64,000 nt of DNA, taken from contig JAXGYX010000001.1 in assembly GCA_040772065.1 (NCBI GenBank), forward strand, positions 1,116,001 through 1,180,000, given 5' to 3'. Each line of letters starts with the position of its first letter. Positions within the stretch are counted from its first letter, which is position 1. This DNA is from JAXGYX01 sp040772065 (lineage in GTDB: Bacteria > Bacillota > Clostridia > Saccharofermentanales > Fastidiosipilaceae). The position numbers and the translations under genes were made by a program. Below are positions 1-9,232 of this stretch, piece after piece. The notes under the pieces were generated by a model. The model ran no database searches, had not been told where the DNA came from, and was given only the letters and a program-made list of their open reading frames with translations.

Positions 1-1
1 T

Positions 2-190
2 GGAGTGGAAAGCCTATATGTGTACGGTTTTTTGAATCGCATGAATGAACAAAAAACCGAGGCCATCAGCGAAGTCGTTGTGCCGGAAGGGTATACGATC
101 CTTGGCGGTCTTGCACTCGGTTATACAGACAAAGATCACGCCTCCAAAGAAGAACTGGTCAATCTGGTCTCAACCGACTATCAAAAATAA
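2..190 (+). CDS. Nitroreductase-like protein, C-terminal fragment
   Basis: The reading frame is already open at the left edge, so only the last 62 residues are present. The tail reads ...VVVPEGYTILGGLALGY..., which resembles the end of FMN-dependent nitroreductases, where a proline-glycine turn precedes a hydrophobic ALGY strand near the C-terminus. No catalytic residues lie in this fragment, so substrate and function cannot be judged. It converges on trmL, with 12 bp between the two stop codons; an AT-rich palindrome (199-216) overlaps the end of trmL. The family call is from tail similarity only. Confidence 0.5.
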   Translation, partial: GVESLYVYGFLNRMNEQKTEAISEVVVPEGYTILGGLALGYTDKDHASKEELVNLVSTDYQK

Positions 191-202
191 GTCCAATTCA
201 AA

Positions 203-697
203 TCATAAATGATTTGTGAAGAAATCGCTCATTGTCTCCAATCCCGCAAAACCATGTTGCCTCAGCACTTCGTAAGCGATGATGGCAACCGCGTTGGAAA
301 GGTTCAATGAGCGTTTTTTTGTCAGCATGGGGATGCGCACACAACGTTCGGGATGGGCCAGCAGCATAGATTCAGGCAGCCCTTTTGTTTCCTTGCCGAA
401 GACCAGCATCACGTGATCCTCATAGGCGATTTCAGAATAGACTCGCCCACCTTTTGTGGTCGCGTAGTAATAATACGCATGGGAATGATTCCGGTAAAGC
501 TCTTCGAAGTCGTTCCAAAGATGAAGATCCAAATCGTGCCAATAATCGAGCCCCGCCCGTTTGACAGCCTTGTCGGATAAACTAAATCCCGGTTCTCCAC
601 AAATATGAAGAGGCGCGCCCAGCGCGACACAGGTCCGCGAGATATTGCCGGTATTATGCGGGATTTCCGGTTCAATCAATACAATTTCACATCTCAT
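203..697 (-). CDS. trmL: tRNA (cytidine(34)-2'-O)-methyltransferase TrmL
   Basis: SPOUT-class methyltransferase of 164 residues, the usual TrmL length. It 2'-O-methylates the wobble nucleotide of tRNA-Leu isoacceptors using S-adenosylmethionine. The N-terminal strand followed by PEIPHNTGNISRTC, the glycine loop VFGKETKGLP and the C-terminal knot region LSNAVAIIAYEVLRQHG are the three conserved SPOUT motifs. It lies downstream of whiA with a gap of about 140 bp, so it may be read from the same transcript or have its own promoter. The ribosome binding site is weak (GAG about 12 bases upstream). Confidence 0.93.
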   Translation of the reverse strand: MRCEIVLIEPEIPHNTGNISRTCVALGAPLHICGEPGFSLSDKAVKRAGLDYWHDLDLHLWNDFEELYRNHSHAYYYYATTKGGRVYSEIAYEDHVMLVFGKETKGLPESMLLAHPERCVRIPMLTKKRSLNLSNAVAIIAYEVLRQHGFAGLETMSDFFTNHL

Positions 698-839
698 CTA
701 TTTCTATCTCATTTCGTCAAGCAATCCGTTTAAGGCAGGTAACTACGGGAAATTGGGATTGGCCTCACGTTCGCTCAGTGGTTAAAGTGACAAAAGTGTG
801 GGCCGCCGACAAACACTTCACTGTCTTGCCGCACGTCCG

Positions 840-1763
840 TCAATTCAGCTTTGTGGCAATCTCCTCAAGTCGTTTCAAACGATGATTCATGCCCGACTTG
901 CCCAACGGCGGATTCATCATCTCGCCCATTTCACGCAGCGAACAATCCGGATTGTCCAACCTCATTTGAGCCGCATCACGCAATTCCTGTGGCAAGGTGC
1001 TCCAAACCTCGTGCTCCCTTAGTTTTCTCAACATCATCAACTGACGAACCGCCGCATCCGCGATCCTGCGCAGATTCGCGGTGTCACAATTGACCACCCG
1101 ATTGACAGAGTTACGTAAATCTTTCTCCATCCTCATATTCTCAAAATTTAGCAAGGAGATGTGAGCGCCCGTCAACGCCAGAAAATCAGAAAGCGACTCC
1201 CCTTCTTTTAAATAGAGGACGTTGTATCCATATCTGCGCAACAAGGTCATTTGAATTCCGAACGTGTCCAACAGACTCTGCAACTGAACCGCCACCTCTA
1301 TGCGTCGAATCGACAGCTCTAGATGGTACGCCTTGTTCGGATCGGCGACCGATCCGCCGGCGAGGAAAGCCGCCTGCGCCACACGCGCTGCGTGTGAAAA
1401 CTTACCATGCCCATCCGTCCGATCCGCTCCGGCGATCCAGTTTTCTCCCAAGCGTCCAACGCTAAGATCGAAATCAAACTCCTCTTTCAAAAATCTCAGC
1501 GTCACTCCATAGTCTCGCGGATCAGCAACTTTCAAGGTGGTCTGCTCCTTGCCCGAACTCACATCGCATGAAACACCCAAGTCTGTCTCATAAGTGTTGA
1601 TCAAAATCTCTGCGAATGATTGCTGAGCGGTGGAAAAGGCGATTTGTTGGTTGTGAAACCGACCATTCACGATCAAGGCGATACCTAATAAAATATATTG
1701 ATCCGCCGACGACGACGCGAAAAAGCCACAAATCTCATCTTTGACAATATGTGAAAATGACAT
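840..1763 (-). CDS. whiA: Sporulation/cell-division regulator WhiA
   Basis: WhiA of Gram-positive bacteria, 307 residues: an N-terminal LAGLIDADG homing-endonuclease-like fold followed by a C-terminal helix-turn-helix. The protein begins MSFSHIVKDEI, the typical WhiA start, so the ATG at 1763 is chosen over an in-frame codon 11 residues upstream that would lie inside yvcK. The C-terminal helix (REMGEMMNPPLGKSGMNHRLKRL) is the DNA-binding part. It is last in the hprK-murB-rapZ-yvcK-whiA cluster, starting 17 bp after yvcK ends. In relatives it affects cell division and chromosome segregation; its role here is inferred from family. Confidence 0.93.
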   Translation of the reverse strand: MSFSHIVKDEICGFFASSSADQYILLGIALIVNGRFHNQQIAFSTAQQSFAEILINTYETDLGVSCDVSSGKEQTTLKVADPRDYGVTLRFLKEEFDFDLSVGRLGENWIAGADRTDGHGKFSHAARVAQAAFLAGGSVADPNKAYHLELSIRRIEVAVQLQSLLDTFGIQMTLLRRYGYNVLYLKEGESLSDFLALTGAHISLLNFENMRMEKDLRNSVNRVVNCDTANLRRIADAAVRQLMMLRKLREHEVWSTLPQELRDAAQMRLDNPDCSLREMGEMMNPPLGKSGMNHRLKRLEEIATKLN

Positions 1764-1780
1764 ATAACAACACCATCCGA

Positions 1781-2878
1781 TTAAAGTGTCCGCCAATTGC
1801 GATAAACTTTGGTTTTCGCTCGCTCCAGCTTTTCCTCACTGGCTTTCGCGGCCAACAGCGCCACCACTTTGCCCAGAGCCAGGTGATCATGGCGCACAAT
1901 GCCATTGATTGTCGAAGCCAGCGGCGTTTGGATCAGCGCGGCTCCGGATCGCAAAATTGAACCGGGATTGCAGCTGATCGCCTCCGATTTCAATTCTGCG
2001 TAGTTTTCCAGATATTCAAAAGGAATCGGCGCGTTGTTGACCACACAATAGTCGATAAAATCATGACAGCTGTTACGTCCGGCATGTAACAGTATGGCGT
2101 TGAGATGGTCGGTGGCGCAGTACTGATAAGTCTCCTCCGGTTGAGTCATCAGGTTGCAAATATACACCACATGTCCGCTGGTCTCCTCAATCGCCTGAAC
2201 AACTTCTTTGAACAAAAGGGTGGGCACAATGCTGGTGTAAAGGCTGCCCGGACCGATGACCACCAAATCGGCGTCACGAATCGCCGTCAGAGATTCCGGC
2301 AACGCCGGCGCGTCTTCGGGATCCATGACAATCCGCTCGATCCTCTGGCGCGGCATCGGTTTTCTGCTGCCGATCGCAGACTCGCCCTCGATGACGCTGC
2401 CATCGCTCAACATGGCCGAAATATTCAGATTGGTCAACGAAACCGGAAGCACGGTTCCGGTGACCGCGAGAACGTTGCTGAAGTTACGGATCGCGTCATA
2501 AAAATTGTCATCACAAACAGCGGACAGCGCCGCCAAAAACAGATTACCAAAATTTTGGCCTTGTAAAGAGCCATCTTGGAATCGATAGTCCATCAATTCG
2601 GACATCAACGGTTCGGTGTCGGCCAGCGCCATGATGCAGTTGCGGATGTCACCCGGCGGAATGATCCCCAGATCTTTGCGCAAGAGTCCGGACGAACCAC
2701 CGTTGTCGGCCACACTGACCACCGCGGTAATGTTGTGAGAATAGTTCTTCAGGCCGCGTAACAGCGTGGACAGACCGGTTCCACCGCCTATCACTGTGAT
2801 GTTCGGTCCCTTGTCCGGCCGTCTGGTATAGGAAATCAGTTTATTTTGGTATCGATTGGTCAAATCATTCAACCGCAT
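1781..2878 (-). CDS. yvcK: Gluconeogenesis factor YvcK (CofD-like family)
   Basis: Member of the YvcK/MgfK family, 365 residues, related in fold to the CofD transferase. In Bacillus it binds UDP-sugars and is needed for morphology on gluconeogenic carbon sources. The N-terminal nucleotide-binding glycine motif VIGGGTGLSTLLRGLK and the VSVADNGGSSG segment are clear. The ATG at 2878 is chosen because AAAGGAG lies just upstream; longer starts would reach far into rapZ. It overlaps the 3' end of rapZ by 14 bp, indicating translational coupling. Confidence 0.92.
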   Translation of the reverse strand: MRLNDLTNRYQNKLISYTRRPDKGPNITVIGGGTGLSTLLRGLKNYSHNITAVVSVADNGGSSGLLRKDLGIIPPGDIRNCIMALADTEPLMSELMDYRFQDGSLQGQNFGNLFLAALSAVCDDNFYDAIRNFSNVLAVTGTVLPVSLTNLNISAMLSDGSVIEGESAIGSRKPMPRQRIERIVMDPEDAPALPESLTAIRDADLVVIGPGSLYTSIVPTLLFKEVVQAIEETSGHVVYICNLMTQPEETYQYCATDHLNAILLHAGRNSCHDFIDYCVVNNAPIPFEYLENYAELKSEAISCNPGSILRSGAALIQTPLASTINGIVRHDHLALGKVVALLAAKASEEKLERAKTKVYRNWRTL

Positions 2879-3776
2879 CGGAGAACTCCTTTGATTCGTT
2901 GCGCGGATCTTTTTCGACATCGCGGTGACTGACCAGCACCCGGTGGTCACTTTGACGCAGACGGCGGGCCAAATCTTCGGTTATCGCCACAGAGCGATGT
3001 CGTCCCCCCGTGCAGCCCACTCCGATGGTCAGCCGCGCCTTCCCCTCCCGCACATAGAGCGGCAAGGTGAATTTAAACATGTCCTCATGCATCTTCATGT
3101 AGACTTGCGTCTCTTCATGCCTCAGCACATCCTCACTGACCTCTTTGTCCAATCCGCAAAGCGGCCGCAGCTCAGGGTTGTAAAACGGGTTTGGTATGAA
3201 CCGCACGTCCATCATCACATCGCATTCCAACGGTATGCCATATTTAAAACCGAACGAGACGATCAGCACAGACATACGCTCATCCAGACCATCCTCACGT
3301 TTCAGCAAACGATACATGTAATTTCGCAGGTCAAGATTGATCATTTCGGAGGTGTCAATCACATCATCAGCCTGATAGCGTAAAAACTCCAACTGACGCC
3401 GTTCGGTGGCGATCGCCTGCGCCATGCCCATCTGCCTGGCCAGCGGGTGATTTCGCCTCGTTTGTTTGTATCGTCGGATCAACACTTCGTCCGAGCAGTC
3501 CAGGAAAATTATGCGATATTGTATGCTTTGTTTTTTGAGGTTGTCCAGCGCTTCCTGAGCACCGGCTAAAAATTCCGCGCTTCTCACGTCGATCACAAAA
3601 GCGAGGCGCTCAATGCCAAAGCCCTCGCCTCCCTGACCTTGCAAGAAGGTGTGTACCAGACTGTTCAGCAACTGGGGGGGCAGATTGTCAATACAGAAAT
3701 AGCCCATATCCTCCAGGAAACTGACCGCCCTGGTCTTTCCCGCACCTGACATTCCGGACAAAATGATGATGTCCAT
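2865..3776 (-). CDS. rapZ: RNase adapter / nucleotide-binding protein RapZ
   Basis: RapZ (YvcJ) family P-loop protein, 303 residues. A Walker A motif, GMSGAGKT, sits at residues 8-15, and the characteristic C-terminal GVGCTGGRHRSVAI loop is present. Proteobacterial RapZ guides RNase E to the GlmZ small RNA; Gram-positive homologues bind and hydrolyse nucleotides but their target is less certain. The gene sits 42 bp downstream of murB and overlaps yvcK. Length, motifs and synteny agree with a functional gene. Confidence 0.93.
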   Translation of the reverse strand: MDIIILSGMSGAGKTRAVSFLEDMGYFCIDNLPPQLLNSLVHTFLQGQGGEGFGIERLAFVIDVRSAEFLAGAQEALDNLKKQSIQYRIIFLDCSDEVLIRRYKQTRRNHPLARQMGMAQAIATERRQLEFLRYQADDVIDTSEMINLDLRNYMYRLLKREDGLDERMSVLIVSFGFKYGIPLECDVMMDVRFIPNPFYNPELRPLCGLDKEVSEDVLRHEETQVYMKMHEDMFKFTLPLYVREGKARLTIGVGCTGGRHRSVAITEDLARRLRQSDHRVLVSHRDVEKDPRNESKEFSDAVE

Positions 3777-3818
3777 GTATCTTTTATCTCCTCATTTTTG
3801 TCTCATCCAAATCGCTTC

Positions 3819-4877
3819 TCACGGTTCACGTGGCTGCGACACACTAAGCTCCTCCTCGGTGTATTCACCGACCAGTCGCAATTCAGTCTCCAGATGAACC
3901 TCATATCTTTCATAAATGGTTTGTTGAATCTCACGAATCAATGAGATGACGTCCCGCGCGGTCGCGGCTCCATCATTCACGATGAACCCGGCATGCTTTT
4001 CGGACACCATGGCGTCGCCGATTCGTTTGCCTTTGAGCCCGCTATCGGTGATGAGTTTGCCGGTGTAGTGCCCGGGCGGGCGTTTAAATATGCTGCCCGC
4101 GCAGGGGAATTCAAGTGGTTGTGTGGAGGCGCGCCTACTGTTATAGTCGTCCATCAGTTGCGTTATCAGCGCATGATCGCCACGCTGCAACATGACCAGT
4201 GTTCCCAATATCAGCGCATCGCTCCGCCGGAACAGGCTGTGGCGGTAATCAAACTCATGAGCCGCGCCCACCAAAGTTTTGACCTGCGAGGATTCATCAA
4301 AATAACGAGTCGCGATCACGACATCCGACATGGACGAACCATACGCTCCGGCGTTCATATACACCGCTCCGCCGGTCGTGCCCGGAATGCCGCAGGCGAA
4401 CTCCAAACCGGTCCAGTCATTGCGCGCCGCGTAATTCGACAAATCACTGAGCAAAGCGCCCGCCTCCGCGTATAGATAGTAGACATCGCCACGCAGTCCG
4501 TCTCGACCAAGTTCATCGAACCACGGAGACTGCGACAGTTGACTGGCGCTGTATTCTGATATTCTTGAATAATTCTTGCCCAACGCGACAACCATACCGC
4601 GAATACCACGATCACTGACCAACAGATTGGATCCTCTGCCGATCACTGTGACCGGAATGCCACATGCCTTACACGCGACCATGATTTGATTGAATTGTGT
4701 CTCGTTGGACGGCTCGTAGAACCAGTCAGCCGGTCCGCCAATCTGAAACGTGGTATGCAGGCTCATCGGTTCCTGTTGGCGGATGTCGCCGGCGATCGCT
4801 CCCGCCCATTCGGTCAACGCCCTGCGTTGATCGTTCAATCGTGACACCGAGGTGTCGCTCGCACTCTGTTTGTCCAT
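3819..4877 (-). CDS. murB: UDP-N-acetylenolpyruvoylglucosamine reductase MurB
   Basis: FAD-dependent cytoplasmic enzyme that reduces UDP-GlcNAc-enolpyruvate with NADPH to UDP-MurNAc, the second committed step of peptidoglycan synthesis. The 352 residues include the FAD-binding segments IGRGSNLLVSD and GIPGTTGGAVYMNAGAYG, the catalytic serine motif CAGSIFKRP and the late SEKHAGFIVND block. The N-terminal 25 or so residues, before the FAD domain, are an extension of no visible function. It lies between hprK and rapZ, the common clostridial order. Confidence 0.95.
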   Translation of the reverse strand: MDKQSASDTSVSRLNDQRRALTEWAGAIAGDIRQQEPMSLHTTFQIGGPADWFYEPSNETQFNQIMVACKACGIPVTVIGRGSNLLVSDRGIRGMVVALGKNYSRISEYSASQLSQSPWFDELGRDGLRGDVYYLYAEAGALLSDLSNYAARNDWTGLEFACGIPGTTGGAVYMNAGAYGSSMSDVVIATRYFDESSQVKTLVGAAHEFDYRHSLFRRSDALILGTLVMLQRGDHALITQLMDDYNSRRASTQPLEFPCAGSIFKRPPGHYTGKLITDSGLKGKRIGDAMVSEKHAGFIVNDGAATARDVISLIREIQQTIYERYEVHLETELRLVGEYTEEELSVSQPREP

Positions 4878-4977
4878 ACTTCACTCCTGAAAAGCCGGTC
4901 GAAAACTCGCCGGCTCTGTATTTTCACTTTGAACCCTAGTCATATTTGAAAAGAACTATCTACATGTCGATCGTTCG

Positions 4978-5904
4978 CTAGGCGTCGCGGTTGCCAAATA
5001 AGCGGTCCATCAATGCCCGGCTCGCGTTGTATCCCATCTGTTTTTGGCGGAAATTGATCGCCGCGACTTCAAGAATGATAGCCAGGTTTCTACCCGGCCG
5101 CACCGGAATGGTGATCGAGGGCACTTGTATGCCCAGGATTTCCGTAAATTCCTCGTTCAAGCCCAATCGTTCATAGATCTTATCCTCATCCCATAGTTCG
5201 AGATTGATGACAAAATTAATTGATTCCTGCATTTTGACAGAGGAAACACCATACAGCTCTTTCACATCCAGGATGCCTAGGCCACGAATCTCAATCAGAT
5301 AGCGTATGATTTCCGGTGAGCGCCCAACCAATGTCGTGTCGGATACCCTTCTCACCTCGACCAGATCGTCCGCGATCAGGCGATGTCCCCGTTTGACCAG
5401 TTCCATGGCGGTTTCAGATTTACCGACTCCACTTTCACCGAGCATCAGGATGCCTTCACCTAAAATCTCAACCAACACGCCATGCAAAGTCGTCTGAGGA
5501 GCCAGCTCGACATTTAAATATTTAATCAATGAACTCATCAGTGTCGAGGTACCTTCATCGGTACGCAGCAGCGGCGTCTGATAACGGCGGGAACATTTGA
5601 TAATTTCTTTAAAAACATCATGATGCCGGGAAATGATCAGGCAGGGTATGCCCTTGGCGAACAAGTTGTCGATAGACTTCAAGCGTTCCTCGTCCGACAT
5701 GCGCTCCAAATAGGCCATTTCCTGATTGCCGATCAGCTGGATGCGATCCGGGCCAAAATGGTCATAAAAGCCACTCAACTGCAAACCCGGGCGGGTCACA
5801 TCGGCCACAGTTATATAAATATCTTCGGTATTGCCGAAGCTGGTGATCTCTTCGAGATGAAACTCATTGATGATCGATTTTAATGTCACGCTGGTGGTTG
5901 CCAT
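4978..5904 (-). CDS. hprK: HPr kinase/phosphorylase
   Basis: Bifunctional regulator of carbon catabolite repression: it phosphorylates Ser46 of the phosphocarrier HPr with ATP or pyrophosphate and removes the phosphate when glycolytic intermediates are low. The 308 residues carry the Walker A loop GESGVGKSE (around residue 156) and the HPrK signature IEIRGLGILDVKELYG. A good ribosome binding site (GGAGGAG) precedes the ATG. It is the first gene of the murB-rapZ-yvcK-whiA cluster. An IS30-family element lies about 320 bp upstream, so the native promoter is probably within 5905-6228. Confidence 0.96.
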   Translation of the reverse strand: MATTSVTLKSIINEFHLEEITSFGNTEDIYITVADVTRPGLQLSGFYDHFGPDRIQLIGNQEMAYLERMSDEERLKSIDNLFAKGIPCLIISRHHDVFKEIIKCSRRYQTPLLRTDEGTSTLMSSLIKYLNVELAPQTTLHGVLVEILGEGILMLGESGVGKSETAMELVKRGHRLIADDLVEVRRVSDTTLVGRSPEIIRYLIEIRGLGILDVKELYGVSSVKMQESINFVINLELWDEDKIYERLGLNEEFTEILGIQVPSITIPVRPGRNLAIILEVAAINFRQKQMGYNASRALMDRLFGNRDA

Positions 5905-6228
5905 ACTTCTCCTCCAAATTGCGCAGTCTGTAAATATTTTACCACAAACATAAATTCATTACTCTGTATCGGCCGCGCGATTGAAGAATTATCGTCTACT
6001 CCGTGTGACTTCGCTCGGACGGCGAATAGCAAAGCGAATCCCCTGTTTGAAATTGGAATCCCTAAGAAAAGGCAGAAAACGAGGTGAAAATCAGAAAATA
6101 CGCCTTTATTCCTGCCAAAATTATGCTAGTCTGTAACCATAAAAGGGAAAAAGAGCTCAGTAAATAAAAGTTCACAATTACAAGAATCATTTGTAATTGA
6201 AACCCCCTTTTAGAAGGATAGATGAAAT
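5905..6228. other. Intergenic region between hprK and the IS30 element
   Basis: No credible gene is present in these 324 bases. The first part should hold the minus-strand hprK promoter; a TAAAAT -10-like hexamer lies near 5938-5943, without a convincing -35. The block ACTTCGCTCGGAC (6008-6020) recurs in direct orientation at 7725-7737 on the other side of the IS30 element. CGAATCCCCTGTTT (6035-6048) recurs inverted at 7697-7710. No riboswitch or small RNA fold was recognised. Confidence 0.5.
6035..6048. repeat. Outer 14-bp inverted repeat around IS30 element (left arm)
   Basis: CGAATCCCCTGTTT here is a perfect inverted match to 7697-7710. The two arms enclose 1,676 bp with the IS30-family transposase in the middle. 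They could be relics of an older nested element or a dispersed intergenic repeat into which the IS inserted. No extended homology continues inward, so they are not claimed as the IS ends. Confidence 0.5.
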
Positions 6229-7635
6229 TGTGTTTGTTCAACCAAGCGCTCAGTACTCAGTAGGTGCTATTCGTTAACCTTATTGCTGTCCGTAAGTTTT
6301 ACGTACCAGTCTGGGGCTCAGTGCGGTAGGTGTCAGAACAACGTCTTCCGGCGCAATCTGATCGATATGCAGCGCGTCAAGGACAGTTTGTCCATACAAG
6401 CTCAAAACAAGTTCATATGCGGACTTATTGTTGAGCGATAGGCGGGTGTAGGCATTCAGGTGAGAAGAAATGGTGAATCCATCTTCGATTGTAAGCGCCT
6501 GAATGCTGAACCCCTTTGGTACCAATCTACGTACCAGTCCGTTGGCATTTTCCACACAAGGTTTCTGATCCGCCCGTCCGGGATCACAATAAAAAATACT
6601 CGTGCCGGTCAGTTTTTCAATGCTGACCGGATCGGAGAACTCAGACCCTCTGTCGGTTAAGATGACGGGAAAGAGTAATTGGAAGAGTTCAGGTCCGAGC
6701 TCGTTGAGGAGCAACTGAAACTGTCGCTGCACCTCGAAAGCGGTTTGAGCCGCCATAACCCGCACAACGAGAAACTGCAGATGGGGCCAATACAAGGTGA
6801 GCAGAACGGTCTGATCTTCCAAAACGCCTTCGATGCAGTCCATTTCCACAGGAATGATTCCAGGGTGAAGTTCTTTGAAATTGTGAAAATCCTGCAAGGT
6901 GCGACCGACGTGACAGCGTCTGTCCACCTTGTGTTGTTGGCGATGTTTGGGGCGTTTTCGCTTAACTTTACTAATCAGATCCACGTTGCGCGTGCGCAGC
7001 ACTCCTTTGTCGATCAGGTTATAAAGTGTTTTCTCTGAACAGATCATCTGTCTTTTATGAGTGACATAGATATGGTGAATGGATTGCCCTTTAGCGACCA
7101 AAGGGAGGATGATCTGATCAATGTAACGCAGCTCTTCTTGGGTGAACATAATACCGGTCCGACTGTCGATCAATCTGCGGTTGTAAGCCGATTGTGCCTT
7201 CTCCGCATTGTAACGGAAACGGCGCAAGGAACAATTCATGTTGTTTCTACATCCATTACAACAAAATGGAGCGCGAGTGATCCTGGGACAAATTTCTTCA
7301 ACGAAGTCAGGGCAGGTATGTATACAGTCTCCACACAATTTACAAATCCCACGTCGATTGAGACAAGTCGGGCATGCGCTACGTATTTTTGTGCAGTCAT
7401 AGCGGTGTATGCATGAGTTTGCGTTGCGATTACTGGTTCCTTTGAACACAGCGGTGCGGTTTCGTTGGATTTCGTCTGAGATGGTCTTTGGATCTCGCTT
7501 TAGTTCAAGGGCGATCTTTGTTATTGATTGTCCGTTGCTGAGCAAACGGTGAATCGTTGAACGTTCTTCAAAGGTAAGGTGCTGAAATTGAGCCATGGTT
7601 CATTCCTTCCTAACCGGCTCGGTTGAACAAACTCA
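6229..7635 (-). mobile_element. IS30-family insertion sequence
   Basis: One transposase gene is bracketed by imperfect terminal inverted repeats. The left end (6229-6247, TGTGTTTGTTCAACCAAGC) and the right end read inward from 7635 (TGAGTTTGTTCAACCGAGC) match at 17 of 19 positions. The element is about 1,407 bp if these are the true tips. No target duplication can be seen directly outside them; IS30 elements make only 2-3 bp duplications. A second, outer inverted repeat (6035-6048 and 7697-7710) leaves the exact ends slightly uncertain. Confidence 0.8.
6280..7596 (-). CDS. IS30-family transposase
   Basis: 438-residue DDE transposase. The N-terminus is the IS30 helix-turn-helix (LTFEERSTIHRLLSNGQSITKIA...KTISDEI). 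A cysteine-rich insert at about residues 64-125, with repeated CxxC pairs, probably binds zinc. The catalytic core shows VEMDCIEG (first D), LTDRGSEF (second D) and PCVENANGLVRR (E). The frame is intact, so the element may still be active. Only terminal repeats and flanking non-coding DNA surround it. Confidence 0.9.
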   Translation of the reverse strand: MAQFQHLTFEERSTIHRLLSNGQSITKIALELKRDPKTISDEIQRNRTAVFKGTSNRNANSCIHRYDCTKIRSACPTCLNRRGICKLCGDCIHTCPDFVEEICPRITRAPFCCNGCRNNMNCSLRRFRYNAEKAQSAYNRRLIDSRTGIMFTQEELRYIDQIILPLVAKGQSIHHIYVTHKRQMICSEKTLYNLIDKGVLRTRNVDLISKVKRKRPKHRQQHKVDRRCHVGRTLQDFHNFKELHPGIIPVEMDCIEGVLEDQTVLLTLYWPHLQFLVVRVMAAQTAFEVQRQFQLLLNELGPELFQLLFPVILTDRGSEFSDPVSIEKLTGTSIFYCDPGRADQKPCVENANGLVRRLVPKGFSIQALTIEDGFTISSHLNAYTRLSLNNKSAYELVLSLYGQTVLDALHIDQIAPEDVVLTPTALSPRLVRKTYGQQ

Positions 7636-7827
7636 GTATATAATTGATTTGCAAAGGTTATCTCCTTTTTCCGGTTTGTAAAGGTTATCCCTTAATAAAC
7701 AGGGGATTCGGATTACAACTCACCACTTCGCTCGGACTGTTTTGGCGTCAAATTGACGCTTGACCTTTCCGACAACATTCGATATTATTGGTATCGCTGA
7801 TTCACATTGGTGATATCGGTGTCCCAT

Positions 7828-7902
7828 GCGGGATTAACTCAGTGGTAGAGTGTCACCTTGCCAAGGTGAAAGTCGCGAGTTCGAATCTCGTATCCCGCTC
7901 CA
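7828..7902 (+). tRNA. tRNA-Gly (anticodon GCC)
   Basis: Complete cloverleaf. The acceptor stem GCGGGAT pairs with ATCCCGC. A D-arm with ACTC...GAGT is followed by the anticodon arm TCACC-TTGCCAA-GGTGA with anticodon GCC, and by a T-arm with the TTCGAAT loop. Discriminator T is followed by an encoded CCA. No other tRNA is near. A strong terminator follows directly, so this is a single-gene transcript. Confidence 0.96.
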
Positions 7903-7925
7903 AAGCTCCCTCACGGGAGCTTTTT
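7903..7925 (+). terminator. Rho-independent terminator of tRNA-Gly
   Basis: The hairpin AAAGCTCCC-tcac-GGGAGCTTT is followed by more T residues and begins at the base after the encoded CCA. Both its position and the T-run point to the plus strand. Confidence 0.9.
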
Positions 7926-8047
7926 CACGTCGATTTCCTTATTTCGCATTTGCTGTTTTTCAGTTCCTTATTCCGCATTTTCTATTTTTCAGTGTTCATT
8001 TTTCCATCACACTACCCCATTCGCGACGCACGTGGACGCCAAATCAT

Positions 8048-9163
8048 CTACATCAGCATCGCGATAATGACTGACCCCGCGATTATCGAAGCGATTTGGC
8101 CGGACACATTCGCGCTGATGGCGGGCATCAGGATAAAATTGGTGGGATCCTCCTGGACCGCCATCTTCTGAATGACCCGGGCGGACATTGGAAAGGCGGA
8201 TATGCCACAGGCGCCAATCATGGGATTGATTTTTTCTTTTAAGAACAGATTGAGAAATTTCGCGAGCAGGACGCCGCCCACCGTGTCAAAGACAAACGCC
8301 AGCAATCCAATACTGAGAATCAGCAATGTGTTGACCGAGACAAACTGTTCGGCCACCATCGTCGAGCCGATCGTGATCCCCATCAACAAGGTGACTATAT
8401 TGGTCAATTCATGCTGAGCGGCTTCAGACAAGGCGTTGACCACCAGCGCCTCCCGCAATAAGTTGCCAAACATCAATGAGCCAATCAAGGGTGTGGAACT
8501 CGGCGCGATCAAACCCGCGACAATCGTCACCAGGATTGGAAAGCTGATTTTCACACTTTTTTTCACCGTTAAGTCATAGTCCGCGTCCATCCGGATCAAC
8601 CGCTCTTTGCGAGACGTCATCAGTTTGATCACCGGCGGTTGAATGATCGGCACCAAAGCCATATAGGAATACGCGGCGACTGTGATCGGTCCTAAATAAC
8701 GTTGAGCGAACAGATTGGCGACATAGATGGATGTGGGGCCGTCGGCAGCGCCGATAATGCCGACCGCGGCGGCCTCGCGCAATGTGAAGAAACCCGTCGA
8801 CCCGGCGATCAGCATCGCCACAAATATGCCCATTTGGGCGGCGGCGCCAAATAACAACATGACCGGCCTCTTAAACAGCGGTGAAAAATCGATCATCGCG
8901 CCAATTCCAACAAAAATCAATACCGGAAACAATTCATTCGCGATACCGGCTTTGAACAAAACATTCAACCATCCACCCTCGGTCACCGAAGAGGAAAGAG
9001 GAATGTTCGCCAGAATACAGCCAACTCCCATCGGGAGCAGCAACACCGGCTCATACTCTTTCACAATGGCCAGATAAATCAATAGCAATCCTATCAGCAA
9101 CATCACACCATGCTGCCAAGTAAAATTGGAAAAACCGCCAATTAAGCGTTCAAAAATCTCCAT
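8048..9163 (-). CDS. oadB: Sodium-pumping decarboxylase, beta subunit
   Basis: Membrane subunit of a biotin-dependent sodium-translocating decarboxylase (oxaloacetate or methylmalonyl-CoA type). It decarboxylates carboxybiotin and couples this to export of sodium ions. The 371 residues are almost wholly hydrophobic, with about nine to eleven membrane segments. The family motifs GAADGPTSIYVA and the C-terminal GACGISAFPMSARVIQ are present. The ATG at 9163 follows AAAGGGA and is preferred over a GTG five codons upstream. It is last in the operon after the alpha, gamma and biotin-carrier genes. Confidence 0.93.
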   Translation of the reverse strand: MEIFERLIGGFSNFTWQHGVMLLIGLLLIYLAIVKEYEPVLLLPMGVGCILANIPLSSSVTEGGWLNVLFKAGIANELFPVLIFVGIGAMIDFSPLFKRPVMLLFGAAAQMGIFVAMLIAGSTGFFTLREAAAVGIIGAADGPTSIYVANLFAQRYLGPITVAAYSYMALVPIIQPPVIKLMTSRKERLIRMDADYDLTVKKSVKISFPILVTIVAGLIAPSSTPLIGSLMFGNLLREALVVNALSEAAQHELTNIVTLLMGITIGSTMVAEQFVSVNTLLILSIGLLAFVFDTVGGVLLAKFLNLFLKEKINPMIGACGISAFPMSARVIQKMAVQEDPTNFILMPAISANVSGQIASIIAGSVIIAMLM

Positions 9164-9232
9164 GGTTTCCCTTTCCACCGAATCGGGCGCCTGCGCATTT
9201 CGCGACTATCCTCGGTTCAGATAACAAGTCGA

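Noticed and set aside
199..216. CAAATCAT/ATGATTTG palindrome as a terminator between the nitroreductase-like gene and trmL
   Set aside because: AT-rich, short and without a T-run; too weak to list as a terminator.
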